A stretch of DNA of 64,000 bases from Streptomyces cirratus (GTDB lineage: Bacteria > Actinomycetota > Actinomycetes > Streptomycetales > Streptomycetaceae). Shown here in pieces: positions 1 through 7,432 of the stretch (positions within the stretch are counted from its first letter, which is position 1; each line of letters begins with the position of its first letter). The notes below the pieces were generated by a model, which saw only the letters and a program-made list of their open reading frames with translations, did not search any database and was not told the DNA's origin. The DNA is taken from positions 1 through 64,000 of the forward strand of contig NZ_BMVP01000009.1 in NCBI RefSeq assembly GCF_014650775.1, read 5' to 3'. The position numbers were made by a program, and so were the translations under genes.

Positions 1-174
1 TTTGTTCTTGCGTTTCCGACTCTATCAGAGTCAGTCCCGCTTGTTTTCCGCCCTCCGGTTCCACGCTTTCGCGTTTCCCTTTCCGGCGATTCCGACTCTA
101 TCAGATCCTTTCGGGCCTGACTCCCGGTCAGCGGGGTTTGCCGGTCGGGCTGTTGGGCCCTTGCGGCGAGTGAG
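1..174 (-). other. 5' leader of a divergent rRNA operon (16S gene just outside window)
   Basis: Read on the minus strand, this stretch carries TCTGATAGAGTCGGAA twice, at 105-90 and 29-14. It is followed by purine-rich text such as CGGAAAGGGAAACGCGAAAG. I recognise this text from memory as the leader that precedes 16S rRNA in Streptomyces rRNA operons, typically a few hundred bases upstream. The 16S gene itself is not in the window, so it should begin a short way left of position 1. The reading frame spanning the region (31-600, minus) has no recognisable protein and uses codons badly, so I treat it as non-coding. The identification rests on motif recognition, not on an alignment. Confidence 0.72.
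14..105 (-). repeat. Two copies of a 16-bp rRNA-leader element
   Basis: The 16-bp word TCTGATAGAGTCGGAA (minus strand) occurs at 14-29 and 90-105, 76 bp apart. Both copies are followed by cggaa- and gaaa-rich text. Repeated elements of this kind are a hallmark of Streptomyces rRNA leaders (from memory). Confidence 0.7.
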
Positions 175-205
175 ACAGTAGCGGATTCCGTGCCCCCGAA
201 GCCAA
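175..205 (-). promoter_or_regulatory. Candidate rRNA operon promoter
   Basis: On the minus strand a -35-like TTGGCT (205-200) and a -10-like TACTGT (180-175) are separated by 19 bases. They lie upstream of the rRNA leader. The preceding 60 bases (241-300) are unusually AT-rich for this genome, as expected upstream of strong rRNA promoters. Streptomyces rRNA operons usually have several tandem promoters, and the TAGAGT inside each leader repeat may be the -10 of others. The exact start sites are inferred. Confidence 0.45.
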
Positions 206-411
206 TCGGCGGCTGCGTCCTCGGACGCGGATTCCTCATTCGCAAATACGCATGAAAACGAGACGACAAAATGAGCCGTTCGTTCGAATGTTGTAGTGCG
301 GGATGGCCGTCCGGGGACCGACCGGGGTCGGCGCTCACTTCGGACAACTCGAAGAACCTTACGGACCTGCCACAGGTGTGTCAACCCTGGCGCGGCCCGC
401 CGTCTCCCCGC

Positions 412-417
412 TAGCCT
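412..417 (+). promoter_or_regulatory. -10 box of the trp leader transcript (leaderless)
   Basis: TAGCCT at 412-417 lies 7 bases before the ATG of the leader peptide at 425. That puts the transcription start on or next to the start codon. No Shine-Dalgarno sequence precedes the ATG, which agrees with a leaderless mRNA. No convincing -35 hexamer is visible. Confidence 0.4.
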
Positions 418-424
418 CTGCCCC

Positions 425-472
425 ATGACTACGCATGCGCTCACGCTCAACCTCTGCTGGTGGGCCGCCTGA
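425..472 (+). CDS. Tryptophan leader peptide (15 aa) for trpS attenuation
   Basis: The short frame encodes MTTHALTLNLCWWAA and stops at TGA 470-472. Two adjacent Trp codons lie at 458-463, next to a Cys codon; tandem Trp codons are the signature of a ribosome-mediated tryptophan attenuator. The stop codon lies in the loop of the first RNA hairpin, and a terminator hairpin plus T tract follows at 508-540, ahead of trpS. The S. coelicolor orthologue of the downstream gene (SCO3334, trpRS1) has been described as inducible by indolmycin through such an attenuator (from memory). There is no ribosome binding site, so translation probably starts on a leaderless transcript. Confidence 0.85.
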   Translation: MTTHALTLNLCWWAA

Positions 473-540
473 CGGCGGCCGACCTCCACTTGCGCGCGCA
501 TGCGCTCACGGCCGCCGCTTCGGCGGCCGTTTCTGTTTCT
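463..540 (+). terminator. trpS transcription attenuator (1:2, 2:3, 3:4 hairpins)
   Basis: Three mutually exclusive pairings are visible. Segment 1 (463-469, GGCCGCC) pairs with segment 2 (474-480, GGCGGCC) around the leader stop codon. Segment 2 (473-481) can instead pair with segment 3 (509-517) as a 9-bp antiterminator. Segment 3 with segment 4 forms a perfect 10-bp terminator stem (508-517 with 521-530, loop CTT) followed by TTTCTGTTTCT. A ribosome stalled on the Trp codons would mask segment 1, free segment 2 to pair with 3, and allow read-through into trpS. A ribosome that reaches the stop codon would cover segment 2 and let the terminator form. Confidence 0.85.
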
Positions 541-618
541 CCCCCGGGAGTGGCTCGGTCGCCCCACGCGGTGCCACCGACCGGACGGCCGTACGGCCAC
601 TCACACAGGGAGACGGAC

Positions 619-1617
619 ATGACGAGGATCTTCAGCGGGATCAAGCCGAGCGGGCACCTGACGCTGGGGAACTACCTGGGCGCCCTGCGGCAGTGGGTCG
701 CGGCCGAGCAGGAGCCGCACGACGCGCTGTTCTGTGTGGTCGACCTGCACGCGCTGACCGTCGATCACGATCCGGCCCGCGTGCGGCGGCTGAGCAGGCA
801 GGCGGCCACGCTGTTCCTCGCCTCCGGGCTGGACCCCCTCAAGTGCACGCTGTTCGTGCAGAGCCACGTGGACGAGCACACCCGGCTGTCGTACCTGCTG
901 GAGTGCACCGCCACCGACGGTGAGTTGCGGCGGATGATCCAGTACAAGGAGAAGGCGGCGCGGGCCCGGGCGGCCGGGGACGGCGTGCGGTTGTCGTTGC
1001 TGACCTATCCGGTGCTGATGGCCGCCGACATCCTGGCGTACGACGCGGCCGAGGTGCCGGTCGGTGAGGACCAGCGCCAGCACGTGGAGCTGGCCCGCGA
1101 TCTCGCGGTCCGGTTCAACCTGCGCTACGGGCACACCTTCACCGTCCCGCAGGTGGTGCTGCCCACCGTTGCGGCGCGGGTCATGGACCTCCAGGACCCG
1201 GCCGCGAAGATGGGGAAGTCGCACGAGAACGGGGCGGGCATCGTCTATCTCCTCGACGAGCCGGCGGTGATCACCAAAAAGGTGATGCGGGCCGTCACCG
1301 ACAGCGGGGACGGCGGGGTCGTCTACGACCGGGCCGCGCGCCCCGGGGTCGCCAACCTGCTCGACATCCTCTCCGCTTGTACGGGCGCAGAGCCGGCCGC
1401 GCTGGCCGACCGGTACTCCGGGTACGGGGCGCTCAAGCGGGACGTGGCCGAGGCCGTGGTGGAGGTGCTGCGTCCGGTGCAGGAGCGGCACGCGGAGCTG
1501 GCGGCCGATCCCGGCGGCGTGGAGCGGGTGCTGCGGGCCGGGGCGGAGCGGGCGCGCGGGCTCGCCCGGCCGGTGGTGGACCGGGCGTACCGGAACATCG
1601 GGCTGCTGGAGCCCTGA
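619..1617 (+). CDS. trpS: Tryptophanyl-tRNA synthetase (inducible, TrpRS1 type)
   Basis: This class I aminoacyl-tRNA synthetase charges tRNA-Trp with tryptophan and has 332 residues, a normal length. The HIGH-type signature appears near residue 10 (KPSGHLTLGN) and the KMSKS-type loop near residue 196 (AKMGKSHE). The ATG at 619 is chosen because AGGGAGA lies 6 bases upstream and the HIGH motif then sits where the family has it. Expression should depend on the attenuator at 425-540, so uncharged tRNA-Trp or inhibition of the enzyme would raise transcription. S. coelicolor carries two TrpRS enzymes; this locus matches the indolmycin-resistant, inducible one by position (from memory). It faces proC, with a shared terminator hairpin between them. 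Confidence 0.93.
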   Translation: MTRIFSGIKPSGHLTLGNYLGALRQWVAAEQEPHDALFCVVDLHALTVDHDPARVRRLSRQAATLFLASGLDPLKCTLFVQSHVDEHTRLSYLLECTATDGELRRMIQYKEKAARARAAGDGVRLSLLTYPVLMAADILAYDAAEVPVGEDQRQHVELARDLAVRFNLRYGHTFTVPQVVLPTVAARVMDLQDPAAKMGKSHENGAGIVYLLDEPAVITKKVMRAVTDSGDGGVVYDRAARPGVANLLDILSACTGAEPAALADRYSGYGALKRDVAEAVVEVLRPVQERHAELAADPGGVERVLRAGAERARGLARPVVDRAYRNIGLLEP

Positions 1618-1625
1618 AAGGGTGC

Positions 1626-1659
1626 GGTCGCGGTCCCGCTCCGGGGCGGGACCGCGACC
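1626..1659. terminator. Bidirectional terminator between trpS and proC
   Basis: A perfect 14-bp stem pairs GGTCGCGGTCCCGC (1626-1639) with 1646-1659 around a 6-base loop. It sits in the 49-bp gap between two convergent genes. There is no clear T tract on either strand, as is usual for Streptomyces. Confidence 0.7.
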
Positions 1660-1666
1660 GGGTGCG

Positions 1667-2476
1667 TCAGCTGTTGCCGGAGGCGAGTTCGCGGCTGCGG
1701 TCGCGGGCCGCTTCCAGGGCGGCGATCAGGGCCGCCCGTACGCCGTGCTTCTCCAGCTCCACGATGGCGTTGATGGTCGTACCGGCGGGGGAGGTGACGG
1801 CCTCGCGGAGTTTGACCGGGTGTTCGCCGCTGTCGCGGAGCATCACGGCGGCGCCGATGGCGGCCTGCACGATCAGGTCGTGGGCCTGGGCGCGGGGCAG
1901 ACCGAGGAGGATGCCGGCGTCCGTCATGGCTTCGACCAGGAAGTAGAAGTAGGCCGGGCCGGAGCCGGAGAGGGCGGTCGCGGCGTCCTGCTGGGACTCG
2001 GGGACGCGCAGGGTCTTGCCGACGCCGCCGAAGATCTCCTCGGTGTGGGCGAGGTGCGCGGCGGTGGCGTGGCTGCCGGCCGAGATGACGGACATGGCCT
2101 CGTCGACGAGGGCGGGGGTGTTCGTCATGACGCGGACGACGGGGGTGCCGGGGGCGAGCCGTTCCTCGAAGAAGGCCGTGGGGACGCCGGCGGCGCCGCT
2201 GATGACCAGGCGGTCGGCGGGGACGTGCGGGGCGAGCTCTTCGAGGAGCTTGCCCATGTCCTGCGGCTTGACGGTGAGGATGAGGGTGTCCGCGCGCTTC
2301 GCGGCCTCGGCGTTGCTGACGGCCTCGACGCCGTAGCGGTCGCGGAGTTCCGCGGCCCGTTCGGCGCGGCGGGCGGTGACGAGGAGCTTGCCGGCCGGCC
2401 AACCGCCGCGGATCATCCCGCTGAGCAGGGCCTCGCCGATCTTTCCGGTGCCGAGGACGGCGACTGTCTGGGTCAT
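1667..2476 (-). CDS. proC: Pyrroline-5-carboxylate reductase
   Basis: This enzyme catalyses the last step of proline synthesis, the NAD(P)H-dependent reduction of pyrroline-5-carboxylate. The protein has 269 residues, the usual size. The N-terminal Rossmann loop GTGKIGEALLSGM starts near residue 10. The C-terminal half carries the family signature around AATALSGSGPAYFYFLVEAM (residues about 165-184). The ATG start follows the normal family N-terminus. It is monocistronic here, facing trpS; the upstream ABC exporter genes are on the same strand but separated by 67 bases. Confidence 0.95.
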   Translation of the reverse strand: MTQTVAVLGTGKIGEALLSGMIRGGWPAGKLLVTARRAERAAELRDRYGVEAVSNAEAAKRADTLILTVKPQDMGKLLEELAPHVPADRLVISGAAGVPTAFFEERLAPGTPVVRVMTNTPALVDEAMSVISAGSHATAAHLAHTEEIFGGVGKTLRVPESQQDAATALSGSGPAYFYFLVEAMTDAGILLGLPRAQAHDLIVQAAIGAAVMLRDSGEHPVKLREAVTSPAGTTINAIVELEKHGVRAALIAALEAARDRSRELASGNS

Positions 2477-2543
2477 GCCTTCATCCTTGCATCCGGGCGG
2501 GGCGCGGGGCCGTGGTGTCCGTAGTGCGGTCGGCCCGGGGTGC

Positions 2544-3281
2544 CTACGGGGTGCGGCGGCGCAGGGTGGCCGCGCCGAGGGCGAGGACGAGCAGGGCGCA
2601 GGCGGCGACGATGGCGGCGTCCCGGATGAAGTCGGCGGTCATGTCGGTGTGGGTGAGGACCTGGGTCATGCCGTCGACGGCGTAGGACATGGGCAGGACG
2701 TCGGAGAGGCCTTCGAGGACCGGCTGCATGGTGGCGCGCGGCGCGAACAGGCCGCAGAGCAGCAGCTGGGGGAAGATCACCGCCGGCATGAACTGGACGG
2801 CCTGGAATTCGGAGGCCGCGAAGGCGGAGACGAACAGGCCGAGGGCGGTGCCGAGGAGCGCGTCGAGGAGCGCGACGAGCAGGAGCAGCCAGGGGGAGCC
2901 GACGACATCGAGGCCGAGGGCCCACAGGGCGACGCCGGTGGCGAGGACGGACTGCACCACGGCCATGGCGCCGAAGGCGAGGGCGTAGCCGGCGATGAGG
3001 TCGCCCTTGCCGAGCGGCATGGCGAGGAGGCGTTCGAGGGTGCCGGAGGTGCGTTCGCGCAGGGTGGCGATGGAGGTGATGAGGAACATCGTGATCAGCG
3101 GGAAGATACCGAGGAGGCTGGCGCCGATGCTGTCGAAGGTGCGCGGGTTCCCGTCGAAGACGTAGCGCAGCAGGATCAGCATCAGTACGGGGACCAGCAG
3201 CATCAGCGCGATCGAGCGCGGGTCGTGGCGGAGCTGGCGCAGGACGCGGCCGGCGGTGGTGGTGGTGCGGGATGCGTTCAT
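2544..3281 (-). CDS. ABC-2 type multidrug exporter, permease subunit
   Basis: This 245-residue membrane protein has about six hydrophobic segments, beginning near residue 20 with SIALMLLVPVLMLILL. The family motif FLITSIATLRERTSGTLERL precedes the third segment, which is typical of ABC-2/DrrB-like permeases that export drugs, lipids or polymers. The ATG at 3281 overlaps the stop of the ATPase gene as ATGA, so the two are translationally coupled and form one exporter. The substrate cannot be read from the sequence. An upstream in-frame extension exists, but it has low-complexity codons and is left out. Confidence 0.88.
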   Translation of the reverse strand: MNASRTTTTAGRVLRQLRHDPRSIALMLLVPVLMLILLRYVFDGNPRTFDSIGASLLGIFPLITMFLITSIATLRERTSGTLERLLAMPLGKGDLIAGYALAFGAMAVVQSVLATGVALWALGLDVVGSPWLLLLVALLDALLGTALGLFVSAFAASEFQAVQFMPAVIFPQLLLCGLFAPRATMQPVLEGLSDVLPMSYAVDGMTQVLTHTDMTADFIRDAAIVAACALLVLALGAATLRRRTP

Positions 3282-4084
3282 CGGGTCTGCTCCCGGGTCA
3301 GGGCGTTGGCCTCGTCGACGAGGCGCAGGAAGCCCTCTTCGACGGTGGCGCTGTGGGTTCGGGTGCGGAGCGCGTCGGGGGTGTCCTGGGCGAGGATGCG
3401 GCCTTCGCGCATGAGGAGCAGGTCGTGGCAGCGCTCGGCTTCGTCCATGACGTGGGAGGAGACGAGGATCGTGGTGCCGCGGGTGGCGGTGAGGTCGTGG
3501 AAGAGGTTCCACAGGTCGCGGCGCAGGACGGGGTCGAGGCCGACGGTGGGTTCGTCGAGGACGAGCAGTTCGGGGGCTCCGAGGAGGGCGACGGCGAGGG
3601 AGACGCGGCTGCGCTGGCCTCCGGAGAGGTTGCCGGCGAGGGCGGTGGAGCGGCTGGTGAGGTCGACGTCGGCGATGGCGCGGGTGACGGTGGCGCGCCG
3701 GCGTTCGGCGGCGGCGCCGCCGGGATCGAGGACGGCGGCGAAGTAGTCGAGGTTCTGCCGGACGGTGAGGTCGTCGTAGACGGAGGGCGCCTGGGTGACG
3801 TAGCCGATGCGGGAGCGCAGCCCGGGGTGGCCGGCGGGGCTGCCGAGGACGTCGAGGGTGCCGGTGACGTGGGCCTGGGTGCCCACGACGGAGCGCATGA
3901 GGGTGGACTTTCCGCAGCCGGAGGGGCCGAGGAGGCCGGTGATGCGGCCGCGGGGGACGTCGAAGGCGAGGTCGTCGAGGACGGTGCGGGGATGGCGGCC
4001 GGTGCCGCGGCGGACGGTGAGTGCGTGGGCGTGGACGGCGGGGGTCGCGGCCCGGTCGGCGCCGTCGGGCGGTTTATTCATCAT
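3278..4084 (-). CDS. ABC-2 type multidrug exporter, ATP-binding subunit
   Basis: This 268-residue ATPase has Walker A GPSGCGKST near residue 55, signature LSGGQRSRVSLA near 154, Walker B LLVLDEPTVGLD near 176 and a switch His in VSSHVMDEA near 208. It powers the permease at 2544-3281. The start is ATG ATG (4084 or 4081). Both lie inside a perfect 22-bp palindrome, so a repressor bound there would block transcription at the start codon. No Shine-Dalgarno sequence precedes it, which suggests a leaderless message. No regulator gene is adjacent. Confidence 0.9.
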   Translation of the reverse strand: MMNKPPDGADRAATPAVHAHALTVRRGTGRHPRTVLDDLAFDVPRGRITGLLGPSGCGKSTLMRSVVGTQAHVTGTLDVLGSPAGHPGLRSRIGYVTQAPSVYDDLTVRQNLDYFAAVLDPGGAAAERRRATVTRAIADVDLTSRSTALAGNLSGGQRSRVSLAVALLGAPELLVLDEPTVGLDPVLRRDLWNLFHDLTATRGTTILVSSHVMDEAERCHDLLLMREGRILAQDTPDALRTRTHSATVEEGFLRLVDEANALTREQTR

Positions 4085-4095
4085 GTGATGAATAA
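4074..4095. promoter_or_regulatory. 22-bp perfect palindrome over the exporter start codon (candidate operator)
   Basis: TTATTCATCA at 4074-4083 and TGATGAATAA at 4086-4095 are exact inverted repeats with a 2-bp centre. The element is very AT-rich in a genome that is over 70 percent GC. It covers the ATG of the exporter ATPase. Palindromes of this size over exporter start sites are usually TetR-, GntR- or PadR-type operators, but no such regulator gene is adjacent, so the ligand and protein are unknown. Confidence 0.65.
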
Positions 4096-4188
4096 TGCTC
4101 CCGGCGGTGCCCGGGCGTCAACAGGCCAGGTGGGTGGAGGGGTGTCCCGGGGCTGCCCGGGGGTGGCGGCCCGGGGGTGGTGGTCCCG

Positions 4189-4725
4189 CTACTTCTTGCG
4201 CTTGGGGCGGCGGGCGGACGGGTTGCCGGTACGGGTGCTGCGGCGGCGGGCGAACTCGGCGCGGGCCTGCTCGTACTCCGCACGGTGCAGCTTCTCGCCC
4301 GGGGCTTCGGTCAGGCTGCGCAGGAAGTACGCGATGAGGGAGCCGATGAAACCGATCGCTTTGAGCCCCTTGAGGGCGGCCTCGTCCGAGGACGGCCGGG
4401 GACGGCGGCCGAACGACTCCCACGTCTTGACGAAGGCGATGGCGCTGGCGAGCGCGAAGAGGACGACCACGGAGATGCTGAGGAACGGGCCGACGTCGCC
4501 GATCTCCAGCCCCTCGTAGGCGAAGCGCAGCAGGTACGCGGCGGCGAAGGCCGAGACCAGGGAACCGACGGCGACCCCGGCGCGGCGCAGGGCGTAGCCA
4601 CCGTCGTGGTCGACCCAGGTGGTGCCGAAGAACCGGAGGGGCTCGGGGCGCGGTCCGGCGGCGGCCGGGGCCGGCTCGGCGGGGGCCGGTCCGGCGGGGG
4701 TCTGGTCTCGCTGGTCGTCGCTCAC
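4189..4725 (-). CDS. Small membrane protein of unknown function
   Basis: I do not recognise a characterised family. The 178-residue protein has a Pro/Ala-rich N-terminus (about 30 residues), two hydrophobic segments near residues 50-68 (VGSLVSAFAAAYLLRF) and 75-97, a possible third near 123-138, and a strongly basic C-terminus ending in RRPKRKK. It is probably a cytoplasmic-membrane protein with a positively charged cytosolic tail. GTG 4725 is chosen because it opens VSDDQRDQ, which fits the usual N-terminus of such proteins; GTG and ATG codons further upstream would add poorly conserved-looking sequence. Confidence 0.6.
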   Translation of the reverse strand: MSDDQRDQTPAGPAPAEPAPAAAGPRPEPLRFFGTTWVDHDGGYALRRAGVAVGSLVSAFAAAYLLRFAYEGLEIGDVGPFLSISVVVLFALASAIAFVKTWESFGRRPRPSSDEAALKGLKAIGFIGSLIAYFLRSLTEAPGEKLHRAEYEQARAEFARRRSTRTGNPSARRPKRKK

Positions 4726-4804
4726 ACCGGCGATTATTCCAGCCCGAGACGCACCCGCCGGGGTGCGTCTCATCTGGCAGAACGCCGGGGCCGGCCGGCT
4801 GGGG

Positions 4805-5116
4805 TCAGCCGCAGCGGGTGGCCACGTACCCGTCGCTGCCCGTCTTCACGTACGCGTCCGACACGAACTCGCCGTTGCCGACGCAGTCCCAGATGTCCGT
4901 GGTGCCGTAGGGGCCCGAGACCGTGGTGCCGTCGCACTGGCAGTGGATGGAGACGTACGCGCCGAGCGGCAGGACCCGGGAGATCGAGTAGCCGGTACCC
5001 GGACCGGTGCGGACGTTGACCTGGTATCCCGGAGCGACCGGGAACGTCGGGAAACCGGAGCCGGACAGGCTCTGGGCCTGGACCTGCACCTGGCTTGAAT
5101 CGTTCTCGACAGTCAT
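4805..5116 (-). CDS. SH3b-like domain protein, no signal peptide
   Basis: The 103-residue protein contains one bacterial SH3-like fold from about residue 30, with the typical YQVNVRTGPGTGYSISRVLP strand pattern and a late WDCVGNGEFVSDAYV. Such domains usually bind cell wall or sit in secreted proteins. Here no signal peptide is visible: the N-terminus MTVENDSSQVQVQAQ is polar. Four cysteines (two in HCQCDG, one in WDCVG, one at the penultimate position) could form disulfides, which would imply export by another route. ATG 5116 has GGGGGAG at the right distance; longer starts lack this. Confidence 0.72.
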   Translation of the reverse strand: MTVENDSSQVQVQAQSLSGSGFPTFPVAPGYQVNVRTGPGTGYSISRVLPLGAYVSIHCQCDGTTVSGPYGTTDIWDCVGNGEFVSDAYVKTGSDGYVATRCG

Positions 5117-5220
5117 GCGTGAAACTCCCCCCGTGGGTGTTGCCCGGCGCAACTCGCGCAGGGCGGCAAGCCCTTGGATGGTCGCACGGGCCATCGACTA
5201 GGCTCCGGCGGGGGTGGTGA

Positions 5221-7380
5221 GTGGTGCATGCGCGGCGCGCGGACAACGCGGGCTTTCCCGAGTACGCCGGGCATTACCGGCTGGAATCCGTGCTCGGCTC
5301 CGGCGGCATGGGCGTCGTCCACCTGGCCGCTTCCAGCTCGGGGCTGAAACTCGCCGTCAAGGTGGTGCACGCGCAGCACGCGGTGGACCCGGAGTTCCGG
5401 GCGCGTTTCCGGCAGGAGGTCGCGGCCGCGCGCCGGGTGAGCGGGGCGTTCACCGCGCCGGTGGTGGACGCGGACCCCGATGCCGAACGGCCCTGGATGG
5501 CGACGCTGTTCATCGACGCGCCGACTCTCTCCGAGCGGGTACGGGAACGGGTGCTGGACCCCGGTGAGCTGACGCGGCTCGCCGCCGGGCTGGCGGAGGC
5601 GCTGCGGGACATCCACCGGGCGGGAGTGGTGCACCGCGACCTCAAACCCAGCAACGTGCTGATGGCCCCCGACGGGGTGCGGGTCATCGACTTCGGGATC
5701 TCGCGGCCCGCCGACAGCGACCTGCGGACCGAAACGGGGAAGCTGATCGGGACGCCGCCGTTCATGGCGCCGGAGCAGTTCCAGTCGCCCCGCGAGGTCG
5801 GCACGGCCGCCGACGTGTTCGCGCTGGGCGCGGTACTGGTGCATGCGGCGACCGGACGCGGCCCCTTCGACTCCGACAGCCACTACCTCGTCGCCTACCA
5901 GGTGGTGCACGGCGAGCCCGACCTGACGGGGCTGCCGGAACCGCTCGTACCGCTCGTCGCCCAGTGCCTGGCGAAGGACCCCGCCCGGCGGCCGACCGCC
6001 GACGCGCTGATCGCGCGGATGCGGGCGCTGGCCTACCCCACCGGGGAGGACACGCAGGCGTTCGTCCCGCAGCCGCGCCGGCCCGCCCCGGCAGAAGTCG
6101 ACACGCACCGGCGGGAGCGCGTCGACACCGGCGGTGGGGACGCGGGGGGCCCCGTGACCGGCGAGGGGGCCGGGCGGCCGGTGCGCGGCCGGGTCCGCAC
6201 GGCGTGGGCTGCGGGGCTGGTGGTGCTGCTCGCGGGCGGCGCCGTCGGCGGCTACCTCGGCTCCGCGACGGGGGACGACTCCGCCGGTCCGGCGGCCTCG
6301 AAGGCGGCGCATGCGGGCGCGACGAAGCGCTTCGCGCCCTGGTCGGTGCCCCTGGCCGGCCCGGGCGCCGGGAAGGGGACCGGGGCCTGCTCCTGGGGGA
6401 GCGCGGCACTGTACTGCTCGGGGCGGGGGCTGGCCGCCGCCCGGCTCGACCCGGCGAACGGCGCCGTCGGCTGGACCGTCCCGGCGCAGGCGGCGCCCGG
6501 GCCCGGGTCGGCCCGGGCGCCCCTGTACGCGGGCGGCCTCGTCCTCGCCGCCGGGGCGGGCAGCGGCGTGCTCCAGGCCCTGGACCCGGCGACCGGAGCC
6601 CGGCTCTGGCAGCGGGACCTGCCGGGCGCGCAGGTCGTCGCGGAGGCCGGGCACGTCCTCGCGGCCGGCTCCGACGGGACCGCGACCCTGCTGGACGCGG
6701 CGACGGGCACGCCGAAGTGGACCCGGCGGATCGGGGGGACGGGCTCGGTGTGGTGGGGCGGCCCGGACACCTCGGGCAAGGCCGCGCTGTACGTGGCGAC
6801 CCGGGAGCCCGACGGCAGCCGGACCCGGGTGGCGGCGGTGGACCCGGGCGACGGGACGGTGCGCTGGCAGATCCGTACGGCGGGGCTCCTCCAGCCGGTC
6901 GCCACCGTGCGGGGCAGCGCGTACCTGCTGGAGAGCGACGCGCAGGGCAGGACCGACGCCGTCGTCCGCGTGGACCTGGCGACGCGCTCGGTGCGGCGGG
7001 TCAGCCTGGCCGTCCCTCTGTATGAGGCCCAGGCCACGGCGGGGCCCGACGGCGTCGTGTACCTCGCGGGCTCCGCGGGCGCACTGGCCGCCGTCGGCCC
7101 CGAACGGGAGCTGTGGCGGCTGGAGACGGGCCTGGCGGTCTCGTCCCGCCCGGCGGTCGACGGCGGGCGGGTCTACCTGACGGCGCCCGACGGCCGGCTG
7201 CTGGCGGTCGGGGCCTTGGACGGGCGGCTGCTGGGGCAGACGAAGCCGCGGATGGGCGGCGACCAGGGCTCCTTCGCCGCGTCCCTGACCGCGCCCGTCG
7301 TCGCGGACGGCACGGTGTACGCGGCCGCGCCCGACGGTTCCGTGTTCGCCGTGGACGCGGCGAACCCCGCCGGGTGGTGA
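5221..7380 (+). CDS. Membrane Ser/Thr protein kinase with extracellular PQQ-like propeller
   Basis: This 719-residue protein has an N-terminal eukaryotic-type kinase domain (residues about 20-270). It shows the Gly loop GSGGMGVVHLA, the catalytic Lys in KLAVKVV, HRDLKPSN near 138, DFG near 156 and APEQF near 180. A linker leads to one membrane segment near residues 330-350. The extracellular half (about 370-719) has repeated blocks such as LDPATGARLW and VDPGDGTVRW, typical of a PQQ-type beta-propeller. The architecture predicts a sensor that phosphorylates cytosolic targets in response to an envelope or extracellular ligand. The GTG start has a GGCGGGGGTGG ribosome site. No linked substrate is evident. 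Confidence 0.92.
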   Translation: MVHARRADNAGFPEYAGHYRLESVLGSGGMGVVHLAASSSGLKLAVKVVHAQHAVDPEFRARFRQEVAAARRVSGAFTAPVVDADPDAERPWMATLFIDAPTLSERVRERVLDPGELTRLAAGLAEALRDIHRAGVVHRDLKPSNVLMAPDGVRVIDFGISRPADSDLRTETGKLIGTPPFMAPEQFQSPREVGTAADVFALGAVLVHAATGRGPFDSDSHYLVAYQVVHGEPDLTGLPEPLVPLVAQCLAKDPARRPTADALIARMRALAYPTGEDTQAFVPQPRRPAPAEVDTHRRERVDTGGGDAGGPVTGEGAGRPVRGRVRTAWAAGLVVLLAGGAVGGYLGSATGDDSAGPAASKAAHAGATKRFAPWSVPLAGPGAGKGTGACSWGSAALYCSGRGLAAARLDPANGAVGWTVPAQAAPGPGSARAPLYAGGLVLAAGAGSGVLQALDPATGARLWQRDLPGAQVVAEAGHVLAAGSDGTATLLDAATGTPKWTRRIGGTGSVWWGGPDTSGKAALYVATREPDGSRTRVAAVDPGDGTVRWQIRTAGLLQPVATVRGSAYLLESDAQGRTDAVVRVDLATRSVRRVSLAVPLYEAQATAGPDGVVYLAGSAGALAAVGPERELWRLETGLAVSSRPAVDGGRVYLTAPDGRLLAVGALDGRLLGQTKPRMGGDQGSFAASLTAPVVADGTVYAAAPDGSVFAVDAANPAGW

Positions 7381-7398
7381 GGACCCCGGCGGGGTTCG
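7361..7398 (+). terminator. Terminator hairpin enclosing the kinase stop codon
   Basis: CGAACCCCGCCGGG (7361-7374) pairs perfectly over 14 bp with 7385-7398. The 10-base loop contains the last residue and the TGA of the kinase gene. It probably ends transcription of both the kinase and the convergent ilvD. Confidence 0.6.
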
Positions 7399-7432
7399 CG
7401 GGCGTGGCGGCGGGGCCGGGCGGCCCGGGAGC

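Noticed and set aside
31..600. Long open frame antisense to the trp leader and trpS upstream region
   Set aside because: Arg-rich product without family resemblance; the region is explained by the rRNA leader and attenuator.
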